64,000 bases of DNA from Trujillonella endophytica (GCF_900110555.1 NZ_FOEE01000010.1:116862-180861); one strand, 5' to 3'; counted from the first letter of the stretch, positions 43,444 through 51,688 are shown. Notes: generated by a model not told the origin, from the sequence alone. Translations and numbers: made by a program.

Positions 43444-43862
43444 CAGGCGTCCGCCCCGGCGGCGATGAAGCTGGGGATCGCCTGCCCGCCCGGGCCGGGC
43501 TCGAAGCCGATGTCGACCAGCATGCCGATCCGGGTCTCCTCGGCCGGGCACCCGCGCAGCCGGCCGGTCACCCGGACGCCGGGGTGGGCGGGGAACTCGA
43601 CGAGGACCATCGCGTACGGCACCTCGAGGTCGGGGAGCCACCGCTGGTGGTTCACCGTGAAGCTGTAGACGACGCCCCGGTCGGTGATCTCCGCGGTGCT
43701 GGTCTCCCGGCCGCGGCACGACCGGCAGATGCCGCGCGGCGGGAACGACGTCGCCCCGCAGGCGGTGCACTGCTCGACCACCAGCCGCCCCTCCTGCGCC
43801 GCCGACCAGAACGCCGCGGTCTCCTCGGTGACGGCAGGGGGGATGCCCGTCGTCGCGTCCAT
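43443..43862 (-). CDS. Zn-ribbon/OB-fold (DUF35) protein, partner of thiolase-like protein
   Basis: 139 residues. The N-terminal zinc ribbon is VVEQCTACGATSFPPRGICR followed by SCRG, a C-x2-C ... C-x2-C pattern; the remaining residues form an OB fold (VVYSFTVNHQRW, VPYAMVLVEFPAHPGVRVTG). DUF35 proteins form a fixed complex with thiolase-like subunits, here encoded directly downstream with a 4-base overlap. In the ChsH2/Ltp2 system this partner is needed for aldolase activity. It lies 24 bases after the miniature CoA-transferase-like ORF. Confidence 0.93.
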   Translation of the reverse strand: MDATTGIPPAVTEETAAFWSAAQEGRLVVEQCTACGATSFPPRGICRSCRGRETSTAEITDRGVVYSFTVNHQRWLPDLEVPYAMVLVEFPAHPGVRVTGRLRGCPAEETRIGMLVDIGFEPGPGGQAIPSFIAAGADA

Positions 43863-43886
43863 CCGCTCTCCTCCTGGCCCGGCCGG

Positions 43887-44117
43887 TCAGTTCCGCGCCG
43901 GCAGCGGACGAGCGTCCTGCACGACGGCCCCGGTGGCCAGCAGCGCGTCGATCTCCGCCCGGCCGAACGTCGACTCCGACCCGCCCGGGGCGACGTCGGC
44001 GACCCGGCCGACGGCCAGCACCTCGGCGCCCAGGTCGGCCAGCACCATGGTGCCGAACGGGCCCGGACCGCGGCCCTGCAGCTCGAGGACGCGGAGTCCG
44101 GCCAGTGGCCTGGGCAT
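43887..44117 (-). pseudogene. Miniature CaiB/BaiF-like ORF (internally deleted CoA-transferase remnant?)
   Basis: 76 residues. The first 36 match a CoA-transferase/alpha-methylacyl-CoA racemase N-terminus ([35 protein letters not shown]). The last 30 resemble the family C-terminus ([18 protein letters not shown]). The 300-odd residues in between, including the catalytic Asp, are absent and the frame is continuous. A strong GGAGGAGG site precedes ATG 44117, and operator site 6 lies just upstream, so it is probably translated. It may be a decayed gene or a small protein kept for translation coupling or subunit binding. I call it a remnant with moderate confidence. Confidence 0.6.
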
Positions 44118-44147
44118 GACCCTCCTCCGGCGTCCGACGGGTGCAGA

Positions 44148-44165
44148 AGAAAATGTGCGCTCACT
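44148..44165. promoter_or_regulatory. TetR-type operator, site 6 (divergent promoter)
   Basis: AGAAAATG-TG-CGCTCACT; the right half is perfect, the left 4 of 8. On the minus strand it is preceded by a TATAG -10-like element. It separates the minus-strand operon (start 44117) from the LLM oxidoreductase operon (start 44245). Confidence 0.55.
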
Positions 44166-44244
44166 CTATACGGAGCCGGCGGCTGTTATGTTCGCGCCGG
44201 GGTCGCCGCTGGTGAGCGGCCCAGCCGACGTGCGAGGAGTCGTC

Positions 44245-45231
44245 GTGTCAGCCGAGCGGATCACCTTCGGAGCGGCCGCGATCCCGGAGCCCGACCGGGC
44301 CTGGCTGGCGGCGGTCGAGCGACTGCCGATCGACTCGGTGTGGCAGGGCGGGCACGTCCTCCCACCCAGCGACACCGGCGAGGCGATCACCCGGCTGGCG
44401 CTGATGACGGCGTGGACCGAGCGCGTCCGCGTCGGCACGGCCGTGCTGCTCCTGCCGCTCTACCACCCGGTGCTGGTCGCCAAGCAGCTCGCCGACCTCG
44501 ACGCGCACTCCGGCGGCCGGGTGTCGGTCGGCATCGGCGTCGGCGGCGAGTTCCGCCACGAGTTCGACGCGCTGGGGGTCCCGGTCGCCTCCCGGGGTGC
44601 CCGCACCGACGAGGCGATCGAGGTGCTGCGGGCGCTGTGGGGCGGCGGACCGGTCAGCCACTCCGGCCCGGCCTTCTCCTTCGACGACGTGCAGCTGCGC
44701 CCGGTCCGCCCGCCGGGCGCGGACGGCCCGGCCGGGCGGCCGGGCGGACCGCCGCTGATCGTCTCCGGCCGCAAGGAGCCCGCGATGCGCCGGGCGGCCC
44801 GCGCCGGCGACGGCTGGCTGCCCTACCTGTTCTCGCCCGAGGCCTACGCGCGGTCGGTGCGGACCATCACAGCGCACGCGGCGGAGATCGGCCGCGACCT
44901 GGCCGGCTTCGAGTGGATGGCCTACGTCTACTGCTCGGTCCGCCGCGACGGCGACCGCGCCCGCGACGACGTGGCGACGTTCCTCGGCGGCGCCTACGGC
45001 GACAAGCCCGGCGCGATGCTCGACCGGATCGCCCCGGCCGGCACCCCCGAGGAGGTCGCCGCCCGCCTGCAGCAGTACGTCGACGCGGGGGTCCGGCACC
45101 TGGTCGTCTCCCCGGCGGCGCGCGAGGACACCCTCGGGGTCGTCACCCTGGCCGCCGAGGAGGTCCTGCCGAGGCTGACGCTGCCGGCCGGGGTCGAGGT
45201 CGGGGTGGCCGCGGAGGCCGGCGCACCGTGA
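44245..45231 (+). CDS. LLM-class (luciferase-like, probably F420-dependent) oxidoreductase
   Basis: 328 residues from GTG 44245 with GAGGAGT upstream. The fold is the bacterial luciferase TIM barrel: RVRVGTAVLLLPLYHPVLVA, KQLADLDAHSGGRVSVGIGV, GGEFRHEFDALGV and ARAGDGWLPYLFSPEAYARS. In actinomycetes this subclass often uses F420H2 rather than FMN, but the cofactor is not fixed by sequence. It could reduce or oxygenate an unsaturated ring or ketone. It is translationally coupled to the downstream fused CoA-transferase (GTGA). Confidence 0.9.
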   Translation: MSAERITFGAAAIPEPDRAWLAAVERLPIDSVWQGGHVLPPSDTGEAITRLALMTAWTERVRVGTAVLLLPLYHPVLVAKQLADLDAHSGGRVSVGIGVGGEFRHEFDALGVPVASRGARTDEAIEVLRALWGGGPVSHSGPAFSFDDVQLRPVRPPGADGPAGRPGGPPLIVSGRKEPAMRRAARAGDGWLPYLFSPEAYARSVRTITAHAAEIGRDLAGFEWMAYVYCSVRRDGDRARDDVATFLGGAYGDKPGAMLDRIAPAGTPEEVAARLQQYVDAGVRHLVVSPAAREDTLGVVTLAAEEVLPRLTLPAGVEVGVAAEAGAP

Positions 45232-47519
45232 CCGCGCCCGGCGCGGGCCGGCCGCTGTCCGGCGTGCGGGTCGTCGAGGTCGCCGTGGGGGTCACCGACC
45301 TGGGGCTCGGCCCGGCCGGCGGGATGCCGGGGATGCTGCTGGCAGACCTGGGCGCCGAGGTGGTGCGGGTGGTCCCCGCCCGGGCGCCGGCGATCGACGC
45401 GGACGTGCCGTGGGGGCGGGCCTGGCACCGGGACAAGCGGATCCTCGCCACCGACGACCGCGACGTCGTCGCCGAGCAGCTGCGGGGCGCCGACATCGGA
45501 TTCGTGTACGGGCCGGAGGAGCTCGTCGAGGGCCGGGGCCTGGGCTGGCGCGACCTGCGCGAGGAAGCCCCCGGGCTGGTCCACGTGCGGTGCCGGCCCA
45601 GTCGCACGTCCGCCGGTTCCGTGGCGGACTTCGGCCTGCTCGTGGAGGCGCGGTCGGGGCTGTGCACCCAGCTCGCCGGTCACCGCCCCGGCCCGATCTT
45701 CGTCGACGTCCGGACCGCGACGGCCGGCACGGCCTTCCTGCTGACGACGACGGCGCTGGCGCTGCTGCGCCGCCGGGTGCTCACCGGATCGGGCGGCTGG
45801 GGCGAGACCTCGCTGTACGACGGGATGCTCGCCTCGCTGGGCTGCATGGTCGGCCGGTCGGAGCGGGCGACGCCGGACGTGGAGAACTACTGGGCGAAGG
45901 GGTCGACCTACCCGAACTTCCTCTACCGCTGCGCCGACGGGGAGCTGGTCCAGGTCTGGTTCGGCGGCAAGGGGATGTACCGCGCGCTGATCGACGTCCT
46001 CGGCGACGAGCCCAGCGAGGCCGGCTACTACACCGACCAGCGGACCGGGCACCTGCAGGAGCGCGCCGTCCGGTGGCGGTCGTTCTTCGCGCAGCGGCCG
46101 CGCGACGCCTGGATCGCCGACCTGCGCCGCGCCGGCGTCGCCTGCGAGCCCGTGCACGCGCCGGGGGAGGCGCTGGCCGAGCCGCACCTGACCGAGGTGG
46201 GGCTCGCGGTGCCGCGCTCGGAGTGCGGGCACGACGACGTCGTCGTCGGATCGCCGCTGTCGGTCGCCCCGCTCGCCGGGTCCGCGGCGCCCGCTCCCGC
46301 GCCGCGGCCGCCGTCCGGGCGCGGCCTGCTCGCCGGGCTCCGGGTGCTCGACTTCTCCGCCTTCGTCGCCGGTCCGCTCGCCGCCGAGATCCTCGCCGAC
46401 CTCGGCGCGGAGGTGGTCAAGGTCGAGCCGGTCGAGGGCGAGGCGATGCGCGCGGCCGCGTACGCGGTCGGTGCCTGCCAGCGCGGCAAGCGCAGCCTCG
46501 CCATGGACATCACGGCCGAGGAGGCACGGCCGGTCGTCGAGCGGCTCATCCGGTGGGCCGACGTGGTGCTGCACAACTTCCGCGTCGGGGTGTCGCAGCG
46601 GCTGGGCATCGACGAGGAGACCGTCGGCCGGCTGAACCCCGGTGCCGTCTACTGCCACGCCAGCGCGTTCGGCGCGACCGGCCCGCGGGCGAGGTTTCCG
46701 GGCAACGACGCGCTGATGCAGGCGCTCACCGGCCTCGAGGTCGCCGCGGGTGGCGCCGGAAACGACCCGCTGGCGGCCACGTGGGTGCCGATCGACATGG
46801 CCGGGGGCTGGTGCGCGGCCGTCGGCGTGCTCGCCGGGCTCTACCGCGCGGCCGCCGGCGGGGGCGGCCAGCGCGTGGCGACCAGCCTGCTGGGCACCGG
46901 GATGCTGCTGCACAGCGGCGTGTTCCTGCGCGACGGGGCACTCGTGCCCGGTCCGGCGCTGGACGGCGGGCAGACCGGGTACGGGCCGGGCTACCGCATC
47001 TACCGGGCGGGGAACGGCGACTGGTTCGCGCTCGTGGTCCCCGACGAGGCCGCGTGGGCGCGGCTCGGCCGCCTCGTCGACGGGCTGCCGTCGGAGTACG
47101 CGCCCCTGCGCGGGAGCGCCGGCGCGGGCCGGGCCGAGGAGGCCGAGCGGGTGCTGGAGCGCGCCTTCGCGACGGCGCCGGCGGGGGAGTGGGCCGGCCG
47201 GCTGCGGGCGGCGGGCGCGCTGGTCGAGCCGATCGTGCCGGTCGACCGGGACGGCTTCCGGCGGGGCGTGCTCGACGACCCGGTCAACCGCGAGCTCGGC
47301 CGGGTCGTCTCCTACGACACGGCCGACTGGGGGCGCTTCGAGCAGATCGGGCCGCTCCTGCGGACCGGCCCGGAGCCGGGCACGGGCCCGCGGCTCATGC
47401 TCCCCGGCATCGGCGAGCAGTCCGTGGAGGTGCTGGCGGAGCTGGGCGTGCCGGCGCCCGACATCGAGGCGCTGCTGTCGGCGGGCGTCGCGTTCCAGGG
47501 CCCGGCCGCGACTCCCTGA
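45228..47519 (+). CDS. Double-length (fused) CaiB/BaiF CoA-transferase
   Basis: 763 residues from GTG 45228, overlapping the LLM stop. It has the same two-domain layout as 37679: first half PLSGVRVVEVAVGVTDLGLG, ADLGAEVVRVVPARAPAID, GGWGETSLYDGMLASLG; second half LLAGLRVLDFSAFVAGPLAA, ADLGAEVVKVEPVEGEAMR, CQRGKRSLAMDITAEEARP, then GATGPRARFPGNDALMQALT with the likely acyl-accepting Asp. Shared C-terminal features with its paralogue include DDPVNR and GYRIYRAG. It presumably activates the acid formed in this module. A 13-bp hairpin follows the stop. Confidence 0.92.
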   Translation: MTAPGAGRPLSGVRVVEVAVGVTDLGLGPAGGMPGMLLADLGAEVVRVVPARAPAIDADVPWGRAWHRDKRILATDDRDVVAEQLRGADIGFVYGPEELVEGRGLGWRDLREEAPGLVHVRCRPSRTSAGSVADFGLLVEARSGLCTQLAGHRPGPIFVDVRTATAGTAFLLTTTALALLRRRVLTGSGGWGETSLYDGMLASLGCMVGRSERATPDVENYWAKGSTYPNFLYRCADGELVQVWFGGKGMYRALIDVLGDEPSEAGYYTDQRTGHLQERAVRWRSFFAQRPRDAWIADLRRAGVACEPVHAPGEALAEPHLTEVGLAVPRSECGHDDVVVGSPLSVAPLAGSAAPAPAPRPPSGRGLLAGLRVLDFSAFVAGPLAAEILADLGAEVVKVEPVEGEAMRAAAYAVGACQRGKRSLAMDITAEEARPVVERLIRWADVVLHNFRVGVSQRLGIDEETVGRLNPGAVYCHASAFGATGPRARFPGNDALMQALTGLEVAAGGAGNDPLAATWVPIDMAGGWCAAVGVLAGLYRAAAGGGGQRVATSLLGTGMLLHSGVFLRDGALVPGPALDGGQTGYGPGYRIYRAGNGDWFALVVPDEAAWARLGRLVDGLPSEYAPLRGSAGAGRAEEAERVLERAFATAPAGEWAGRLRAAGALVEPIVPVDRDGFRRGVLDDPVNRELGRVVSYDTADWGRFEQIGPLLRTGPEPGTGPRLMLPGIGEQSVEVLAELGVPAPDIEALLSAGVAFQGPAATP

Positions 47520-47527
47520 CCGGAGGT

Positions 47528-47571
47528 GGAGCCGCGCCGTCGTCCCTGGCGCCGGGCCACGGCGCGGCTCC
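47528..47571. terminator. Strong 13-bp bidirectional hairpin
   Basis: GGAGCCGCGCCGT (47528-47540) pairs perfectly with 47559-47571 around an 18-nt loop. It is directly downstream of the fused CoA-transferase stop and lies between convergent genes. Confidence 0.75.
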
Positions 47572-47600
47572 GGGGGCGGCACCCCGGCTCGACCCGCGGG

Positions 47601-47649
47601 CGAGGTCGGCGGGGGCCGAGGTCGGCGGAGGCCGAGGGTCAGCCGGGGC
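47601..47649. repeat. Short GC-rich tandem repeat
   Basis: Two 16-bp units (CGAGGTCGGCGGGGGC and CGAGGTCGGCGGAGGC, 15 of 16 identical) at 47601-47632 are followed by a degenerate third that runs into the stop of the next gene. Probably replication slippage in an intergenic spacer. Confidence 0.6.
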
Positions 47650-48049
47650 CGAGGTGGTCGGTCTCGGCGGGGGTGAAGGCCGCGTAGTGCGACCGCCACT
47701 CGACGATCCGCCCGGCGTCGTCCACGCGCATGAGGTCGGCGCCGGTCTTGTCGACGCCGTTGGGCAGGTGGACCGTGTAGACGAGCACGAGGCTGTCGGT
47801 GCCGGTGAAGCTGCCGTCGAGGGTGTACCGGATCCCGGGGGTGCGCCGCAGTGCGCCGTCGACGTACTCCCGCAGGGCGGCGGCGCCGACGATCGTCGTC
47901 CTCTTCGGGTCGCCGGTGGCGCGGACGACGAACGGCGAGCTGAACACCACGTCGTCGGCGTAGGGCGCCATGATCGTGTCGAGGTCCTCGCGGTTCCAGC
48001 CCTGCTCCCAGTGCTCGCTGAGCTCCGCGGCCAGCTTGTCGTCGAGCAC
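47639..48049 (-). CDS. NTF2-like/SnoaL-like protein
   Basis: 136 residues from GTG 48049, starting 2 bases after the amidohydrolase stop. The cone-shaped NTF2 fold is recognised from KLAAELSEHWEQGWNREDLD, IMAPYADDVVFSSPFVVRAT, ALREYVDGALRRTPGIRYTL and IVEWRSHYAAFTP. Members include ketosteroid isomerase-like isomerases, dehydratases and cyclases; the Asp/His set for catalysis is suggestive but not conclusive. Co-transcribed with the amidohydrolase upstream. Confidence 0.8.
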   Translation of the reverse strand: MLDDKLAAELSEHWEQGWNREDLDTIMAPYADDVVFSSPFVVRATGDPKRTTIVGAAALREYVDGALRRTPGIRYTLDGSFTGTDSLVLVYTVHLPNGVDKTGADLMRVDDAGRIVEWRSHYAAFTPAETDHLGPG

Positions 48050-48051
48050 GG

Positions 48052-49251
48052 TCAGCCCGCCAGGGCCGGCGCGCGGTCGGGCAGGCCCAGCAGCGCCGCC
48101 GTGTTGCCGCGCAGCACCGCACGCGCCACGTCCGGCGGGCATCCCTCGAGCCGGGCGACGTAGTCCAGCGGCTCGCGCAGCCCCTCCGGGTGCGGGTAGT
48201 CCGAGCCGAAGAGCACGTGTCCGGCGCCGAGGATCTCGATGAGCTCCGTGGCGTCGTCCTCGGGGAACGGCGAGATGTACAGGTGCTCGAGCAGGGCCTC
48301 GCTCGGCCGGTCGGGCAGGTCGCCGCCGAGCTTCGGTCCGCGGCGCCCGAGGGCGGCGGCCTTGTCCACGGTCTTGAGCAGCGGGCGCAGCCAGCTCGAC
48401 CCGTTCTCGATCGAGATGATCTTCACCTTGGGGTGCCGGCCGAACAGGTTGTGCAGCGTCAGCGCGATCAGCGTGTCCACGAGCGGGCGCTCGGTGTTGC
48501 ACAGCGCCCACTGCAGCGGCGACTGCTTGTGCGAGGGATTGCGCGGGTCCTCGCCCCACTGCGTTCCGTAGAAGTACTGGTAGCCGCTGTTGGACGTGTG
48601 CAGGACGACGGGGACGCCGGCCTCGGAGACCGTGTCCCAGAACGGGTCGAACCGCGGGTCGGCGGGGGAGTACCCGCCCACCGGCCCCGGGCAGAGGTGC
48701 ACCAGCCGCGCGCCGGCCGCGATCACCCGGTGCAACTCGGTCATGGCCTGGTCGACGTCGAGCAGCGAGAGCATGGGGACGGCGAACAGGCGCCCGTCGT
48801 CGCCGTAGCCCCAGTCCTCCTCGAGCCAGCGGTTGAACGCCCGCAGGCTGGCGTAGGAGAGGTCGACGTCGTCGCGCATCTCGTACTCGACCGCGACCCC
48901 CAGCGTCGGCAGCATGATGGTCGCCTCGACCTGCTGGGTGTCCATCAGGGCCTTGCGCGCCGCGGCGTGGGTGAACGCCGGCTCGTCCTTGGCGTTGATG
49001 ACCTCGCGGTGGGTGAAGCCGTCGGTGACCTTGCCGACGAACAGGCCCTGCAGCGCGCCCGGCGCCGAGGCGTGGTCGCCCGGCATGACGCTCATGAAGG
49101 TGCGCTGTCCGCGCAGGAAGATGCGGCCCAGCCCGTCCTCCCCGCGCACGACCGTGATGGTCCGGTCGGCGAACCGCGACTCGATGTGCCGGGTGAAGCA
49201 GTCGTCGGGCTCGTAGTAGTGCCCGTCGGCATCGATCAGTCGGTAGTCCAT
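48052..49251 (-). CDS. Amidohydrolase-family protein (PF04909 type)
   Basis: 399 residues from ATG 49251, preceded by GGAGGAG; an upstream in-frame Met at 49293 lacks a ribosome-binding site. Motifs: LIDADGHYYEPDDCF (D-x-H metal site), VPVVLHTSNSGYQYF (His), KVKIISIENGSSWLRPLLK and HVLFGSDYPHPEG (conserved Asp). It is the fourth PF04909-type hydrolase in the island and the most diverged. It heads a two-gene unit with the NTF2-like protein under operator site 7. Confidence 0.88.
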   Translation of the reverse strand: MDYRLIDADGHYYEPDDCFTRHIESRFADRTITVVRGEDGLGRIFLRGQRTFMSVMPGDHASAPGALQGLFVGKVTDGFTHREVINAKDEPAFTHAAARKALMDTQQVEATIMLPTLGVAVEYEMRDDVDLSYASLRAFNRWLEEDWGYGDDGRLFAVPMLSLLDVDQAMTELHRVIAAGARLVHLCPGPVGGYSPADPRFDPFWDTVSEAGVPVVLHTSNSGYQYFYGTQWGEDPRNPSHKQSPLQWALCNTERPLVDTLIALTLHNLFGRHPKVKIISIENGSSWLRPLLKTVDKAAALGRRGPKLGGDLPDRPSEALLEHLYISPFPEDDATELIEILGAGHVLFGSDYPHPEGLREPLDYVARLEGCPPDVARAVLRGNTAALLGLPDRAPALAG

Positions 49252-49304
49252 GGCGGGCTCCTCCGGTTCGCGACCCCAGGGGGCGCACCGCACAGCGGAA
49301 ACGA

Positions 49305-49322
49305 AGTGAACGCCCAGTCACT
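49305..49322. promoter_or_regulatory. TetR-type operator, site 7
   Basis: AGTGAACG-CC-CAGTCACT; halves match the consensus at 7 and 6 of 8 positions and 7 of 8 complementary pairs are intact. It lies 54 bases upstream of the amidohydrolase start on the minus strand. Confidence 0.7.
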
Positions 49323-49380
49323 AGTGTCGGGCCGCCCGCGGAGGGGTGTCAAGGCGACCGGCGGCGGGGAAGCGGGGGGA

Positions 49381-49776
49381 TCAGGCCGGGGCGTCCAGGG
49401 TCGCGAGGAGCAGCGCGGTGTCCTGCTGGAACACCCGGATCTGCGACACGAGCCCGTCGGTGACCTCGAACAGCTCGACGACGTCGACCGTCGCCGAGCG
49501 GCCGGTTGCCGTCGCCGTCCAGGTCTGGGTGGTCACCTGCGCAGCGCCGTCGGCCCAGGCCGCGAGCCGCGGGGCGGAAATCGTGCGGGTCCAGTGCGCG
49601 GCGAACCGGGTGCCCATCTCGCCCATGCCGGCCCGGCCGTCGAACCAGCCGCCGTGCGGCAGGGACGCCGGCTGCTGGATCCGGAACCGCGGGTGCAGCA
49701 GGGAGAACGCGCCGTCGGGGTCGCCGGCGGCGAACCGCCGCGCCATCTCCTCGACGACGCCCACGGCGTCGCTCAC
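49381..49776 (-). CDS. NTF2-like/SnoaL-like protein
   Basis: 131 residues from GTG 49776, overlapping the tetR stop by 4 bases (GTGA). The NTF2 pattern is EEMARRFAAGDPDGAFSLLH, FRIQQPASLPHGGWFDGRAG and VDVVELFEVTDGLVSQIRVF. It is not closely similar to the NTF2-like protein at 47639. Coupling to the regulator could mean it binds or modifies the inducing ligand, but that is only a guess; isomerase or dehydratase activity is equally possible. Confidence 0.8.
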   Translation of the reverse strand: MSDAVGVVEEMARRFAAGDPDGAFSLLHPRFRIQQPASLPHGGWFDGRAGMGEMGTRFAAHWTRTISAPRLAAWADGAAQVTTQTWTATATGRSATVDVVELFEVTDGLVSQIRVFQQDTALLLATLDAPA

Positions 49777-50444
49777 CGCGCGCGGTCGCCGGGCTCGAGG
49801 CGGGGGAAGAAGCCGTCGATGGTGCCCTCGGTGACCAGGGAGAGGGCGCGGTCGCGGTCGGTGCCCTTTCCGTGGTGACCGTCCAGGGCGAGCATCAGCG
49901 CCATGCCCATCACCGCGCGGGCGGTGATGTCCTGCGCCCCGACGTGGTGGCCGTAGCGGTCCTCGACCGCCTGCCAGGCCGAGCCCAGCCGGTCCATCGC
50001 GACCGCGAAGTTCTCCCGGTAGAAGCGCCGGGCGACCTTGGGGTCGCCGAACAGGACCAGCCCCAGCAGGGGCAGCACGTCCTCGAGGGTCGCGGTGAGC
50101 TGGCGGTAGAGGCCGTGCAGCGTCTCCTTCTGCCGCTCGGGGGTGAGGGGCTCGTCGCGGTCGACCGACTCGGTCGCAGCGACCAGGGAGTCGACCGCCT
50201 CCCGCAGCGGCTCGACGACCGCTTCGATGAAGAGCTGGTCCTTGCTCTCGAAGTGGCGGTAGATCACGCCCTCGCTGACCCCGCCCTTGTCGGCGATGGC
50301 CCGGATGGTCGTGCCGTTCATGTCGCCGGCCTCGGTGAACGCCCGCCGGGCGGCCTTGAGGATCGAGCGCTTTCGCGCCTCGGCGGTGAGCCGTTTGCGC
50401 ACCGGCGCGGCGGCGCCGCCGTCCGCAGGGATCGTCCGTGTCAT
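49773..50444 (-). CDS. TetR/AcrR-family transcriptional regulator
   Basis: 223 residues from ATG 50444, which has GGGAGGAAAC directly upstream; a longer frame would run through the two operator sites. The N-terminal DNA-binding domain is KRSILKAARRAFTEAGDMNG, TTIRAIADKGGVSEGVIYRH and FESKDQLFIEAV, with the helix-turn-helix at about residues 43-66. The C-terminal two-thirds is the ligand-binding dimerisation domain. It is divergent from the alcohol dehydrogenase with two operator copies between, so autoregulation is likely. It is the only regulator of this type in the island and the natural candidate for the recurrent palindrome. Confidence 0.95.
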   Translation of the reverse strand: MTRTIPADGGAAAPVRKRLTAEARKRSILKAARRAFTEAGDMNGTTIRAIADKGGVSEGVIYRHFESKDQLFIEAVVEPLREAVDSLVAATESVDRDEPLTPERQKETLHGLYRQLTATLEDVLPLLGLVLFGDPKVARRFYRENFAVAMDRLGSAWQAVEDRYGHHVGAQDITARAVMGMALMLALDGHHGKGTDRDRALSLVTEGTIDGFFPRLEPGDRAR

Positions 50445-50523
50445 GTTTCCTCCCGCACGTGCGCGGTCCCGCACCGTTCGCCGCGGAACCTTCCCGACTG
50501 TAGGCGCCCGGCCCGCACAGCGG

Positions 50524-50541
50524 AGGGAGTGCTCAGTCACA
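50524..50541. promoter_or_regulatory. TetR-type operator, site 8a (tetR promoter)
   Basis: AGGGAGTG-CT-CAGTCACA; halves match at 6 and 6 of 8 positions. It is 80 bases upstream of the tetR start. Confidence 0.6.
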
Positions 50542-50568
50542 ACGGTGCCTTCCTCACCTATATGGTGG

Positions 50569-50586
50569 AGCGAATGCTCGCTCACT
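50569..50586. promoter_or_regulatory. TetR-type operator, site 8b (alcohol dehydrogenase promoter)
   Basis: AGCGAATG-CT-CGCTCACT; the right half is perfect, the left 5 of 8. TATATG ten bases upstream is a -10-like element for the plus-strand gene. Its centre is 45 bases from site 8a, about four helical turns. Confidence 0.65.
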
Positions 50587-50602
50587 ATCCCGAGGGGTGC
50601 CG

Positions 50603-51679
50603 GTGAAGGTCGCGATCGCCGAGGAGGTGGGCAAGCCGCTCGTGCTGGCGGATCTGCCGGTGCCCGAGGTCGGCCCGCGGGACGTGCTGGTCCGCATCGC
50701 CGCCAGCGGGCTGTGCCACACCGATCTCCACGTCATCAACGGGTCCTCGGCGCTGCCGCTGCCGATCGTCCCCGGGCACGAGGCCTGCGGGATCGTCGAG
50801 GAGGTCGGGCGCGAGGTCCGCCGGGTCGTCGTGGGCGACCGCGTGCTCGCCTCCGTGGCGCCGGCCTGCGGCAGCTGCTGGTGGTGCGTCAACGGGATGT
50901 CGAACCAGTGCGAGCTCAACCCGCTGGTCAAGGCGGCCCAGCGGTTCCGGCTGCCCGACGGCCGCAGCGTCGGCGCGGTCTGCGGGTGCGGCACGTTCGC
51001 CGAGGCGATGGTGGTGCACGAGGCCTCGCTCGTGCCGGTGCAGACCGGCCTGTCCGACGAGCACCTCGCGCTGCTGGGCTGCGGGGTCACCACGGGGCTG
51101 GGCGCGGCGCTGATCACCGCCGGGGTGACGCCCGGGTCCAGCGTGGCCGTGATCGGCTGCGGCGGCGTCGGCCAGTCGGTGATCCAGGGGGCCCGCATCG
51201 CCGGGGCCGCCGTCATCGTCGCGATCGACCCGGTCGCCGAGCGCCGCGACAGCGGGCTGAAGGTCGGCGCGACGCACGCGGTCGACCCGGCCGACGCCGA
51301 CCCGATCGAGCAGGTCCGCGCGCTGACCAGCGGCCGGGGTGCGGACTTCACGTTCGAGGTCGTGGGCCGCACCGAGCTGATGGTGCAGGCGTTCGACATG
51401 GCGCGGCAGCAGGGCACGGTGACCCTCGTGGGCATGCCGGGGGTCCGCGACCAGCTGACGCTGCCGGCCATCCGCGCGGTCTTCTCCGGCAAGAAGCTCG
51501 TGGGCTCGGTGGTCGGCGGCGCCCAGATCCTGCGCGACTTCCCCCGGTTCATCGCGCTCGCCGAGTCCGGCCGGCTCGACCTGGGCTCGATGGTGTCCCG
51601 GCGGATCTCCCTCGACGACATCAACCTCGGCATCGACCTGCTGACCCGCGCCGAGGGCGTGCGCACGGTCGTCGTCTAG
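50603..51679 (+). CDS. Zinc-dependent alcohol dehydrogenase (MDR superfamily)
   Basis: 358 residues from GTG 50603; the GTG two codons earlier (50597) overlaps the GAGGGG ribosome-binding site, so the later one is preferred. Catalytic zinc ligands are in SGLCHTDLHV and VPGHEACGIVEEVG; structural zinc is held by CGSCWWCVNGMSNQC. The cofactor fold is VAVIGCGGVGQSVIQGA with AIDPVAERRD, where the Asp suggests NAD. It oxidises a primary or secondary alcohol. It is the first gene of a long plus-strand operon with an SDR and four acyl-CoA dehydrogenases, under operator site 8b. Confidence 0.95.
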   Translation: MKVAIAEEVGKPLVLADLPVPEVGPRDVLVRIAASGLCHTDLHVINGSSALPLPIVPGHEACGIVEEVGREVRRVVVGDRVLASVAPACGSCWWCVNGMSNQCELNPLVKAAQRFRLPDGRSVGAVCGCGTFAEAMVVHEASLVPVQTGLSDEHLALLGCGVTTGLGAALITAGVTPGSSVAVIGCGGVGQSVIQGARIAGAAVIVAIDPVAERRDSGLKVGATHAVDPADADPIEQVRALTSGRGADFTFEVVGRTELMVQAFDMARQQGTVTLVGMPGVRDQLTLPAIRAVFSGKKLVGSVVGGAQILRDFPRFIALAESGRLDLGSMVSRRISLDDINLGIDLLTRAEGVRTVVV

Positions 51680-51688
51680 GCCGCGGGC

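Noticed and set aside
47601..47649. CRISPR-like or regulatory tandem repeat.
   Set aside because: Only two to three adjacent 16-bp units without spacers; better explained by slippage in GC-rich DNA.
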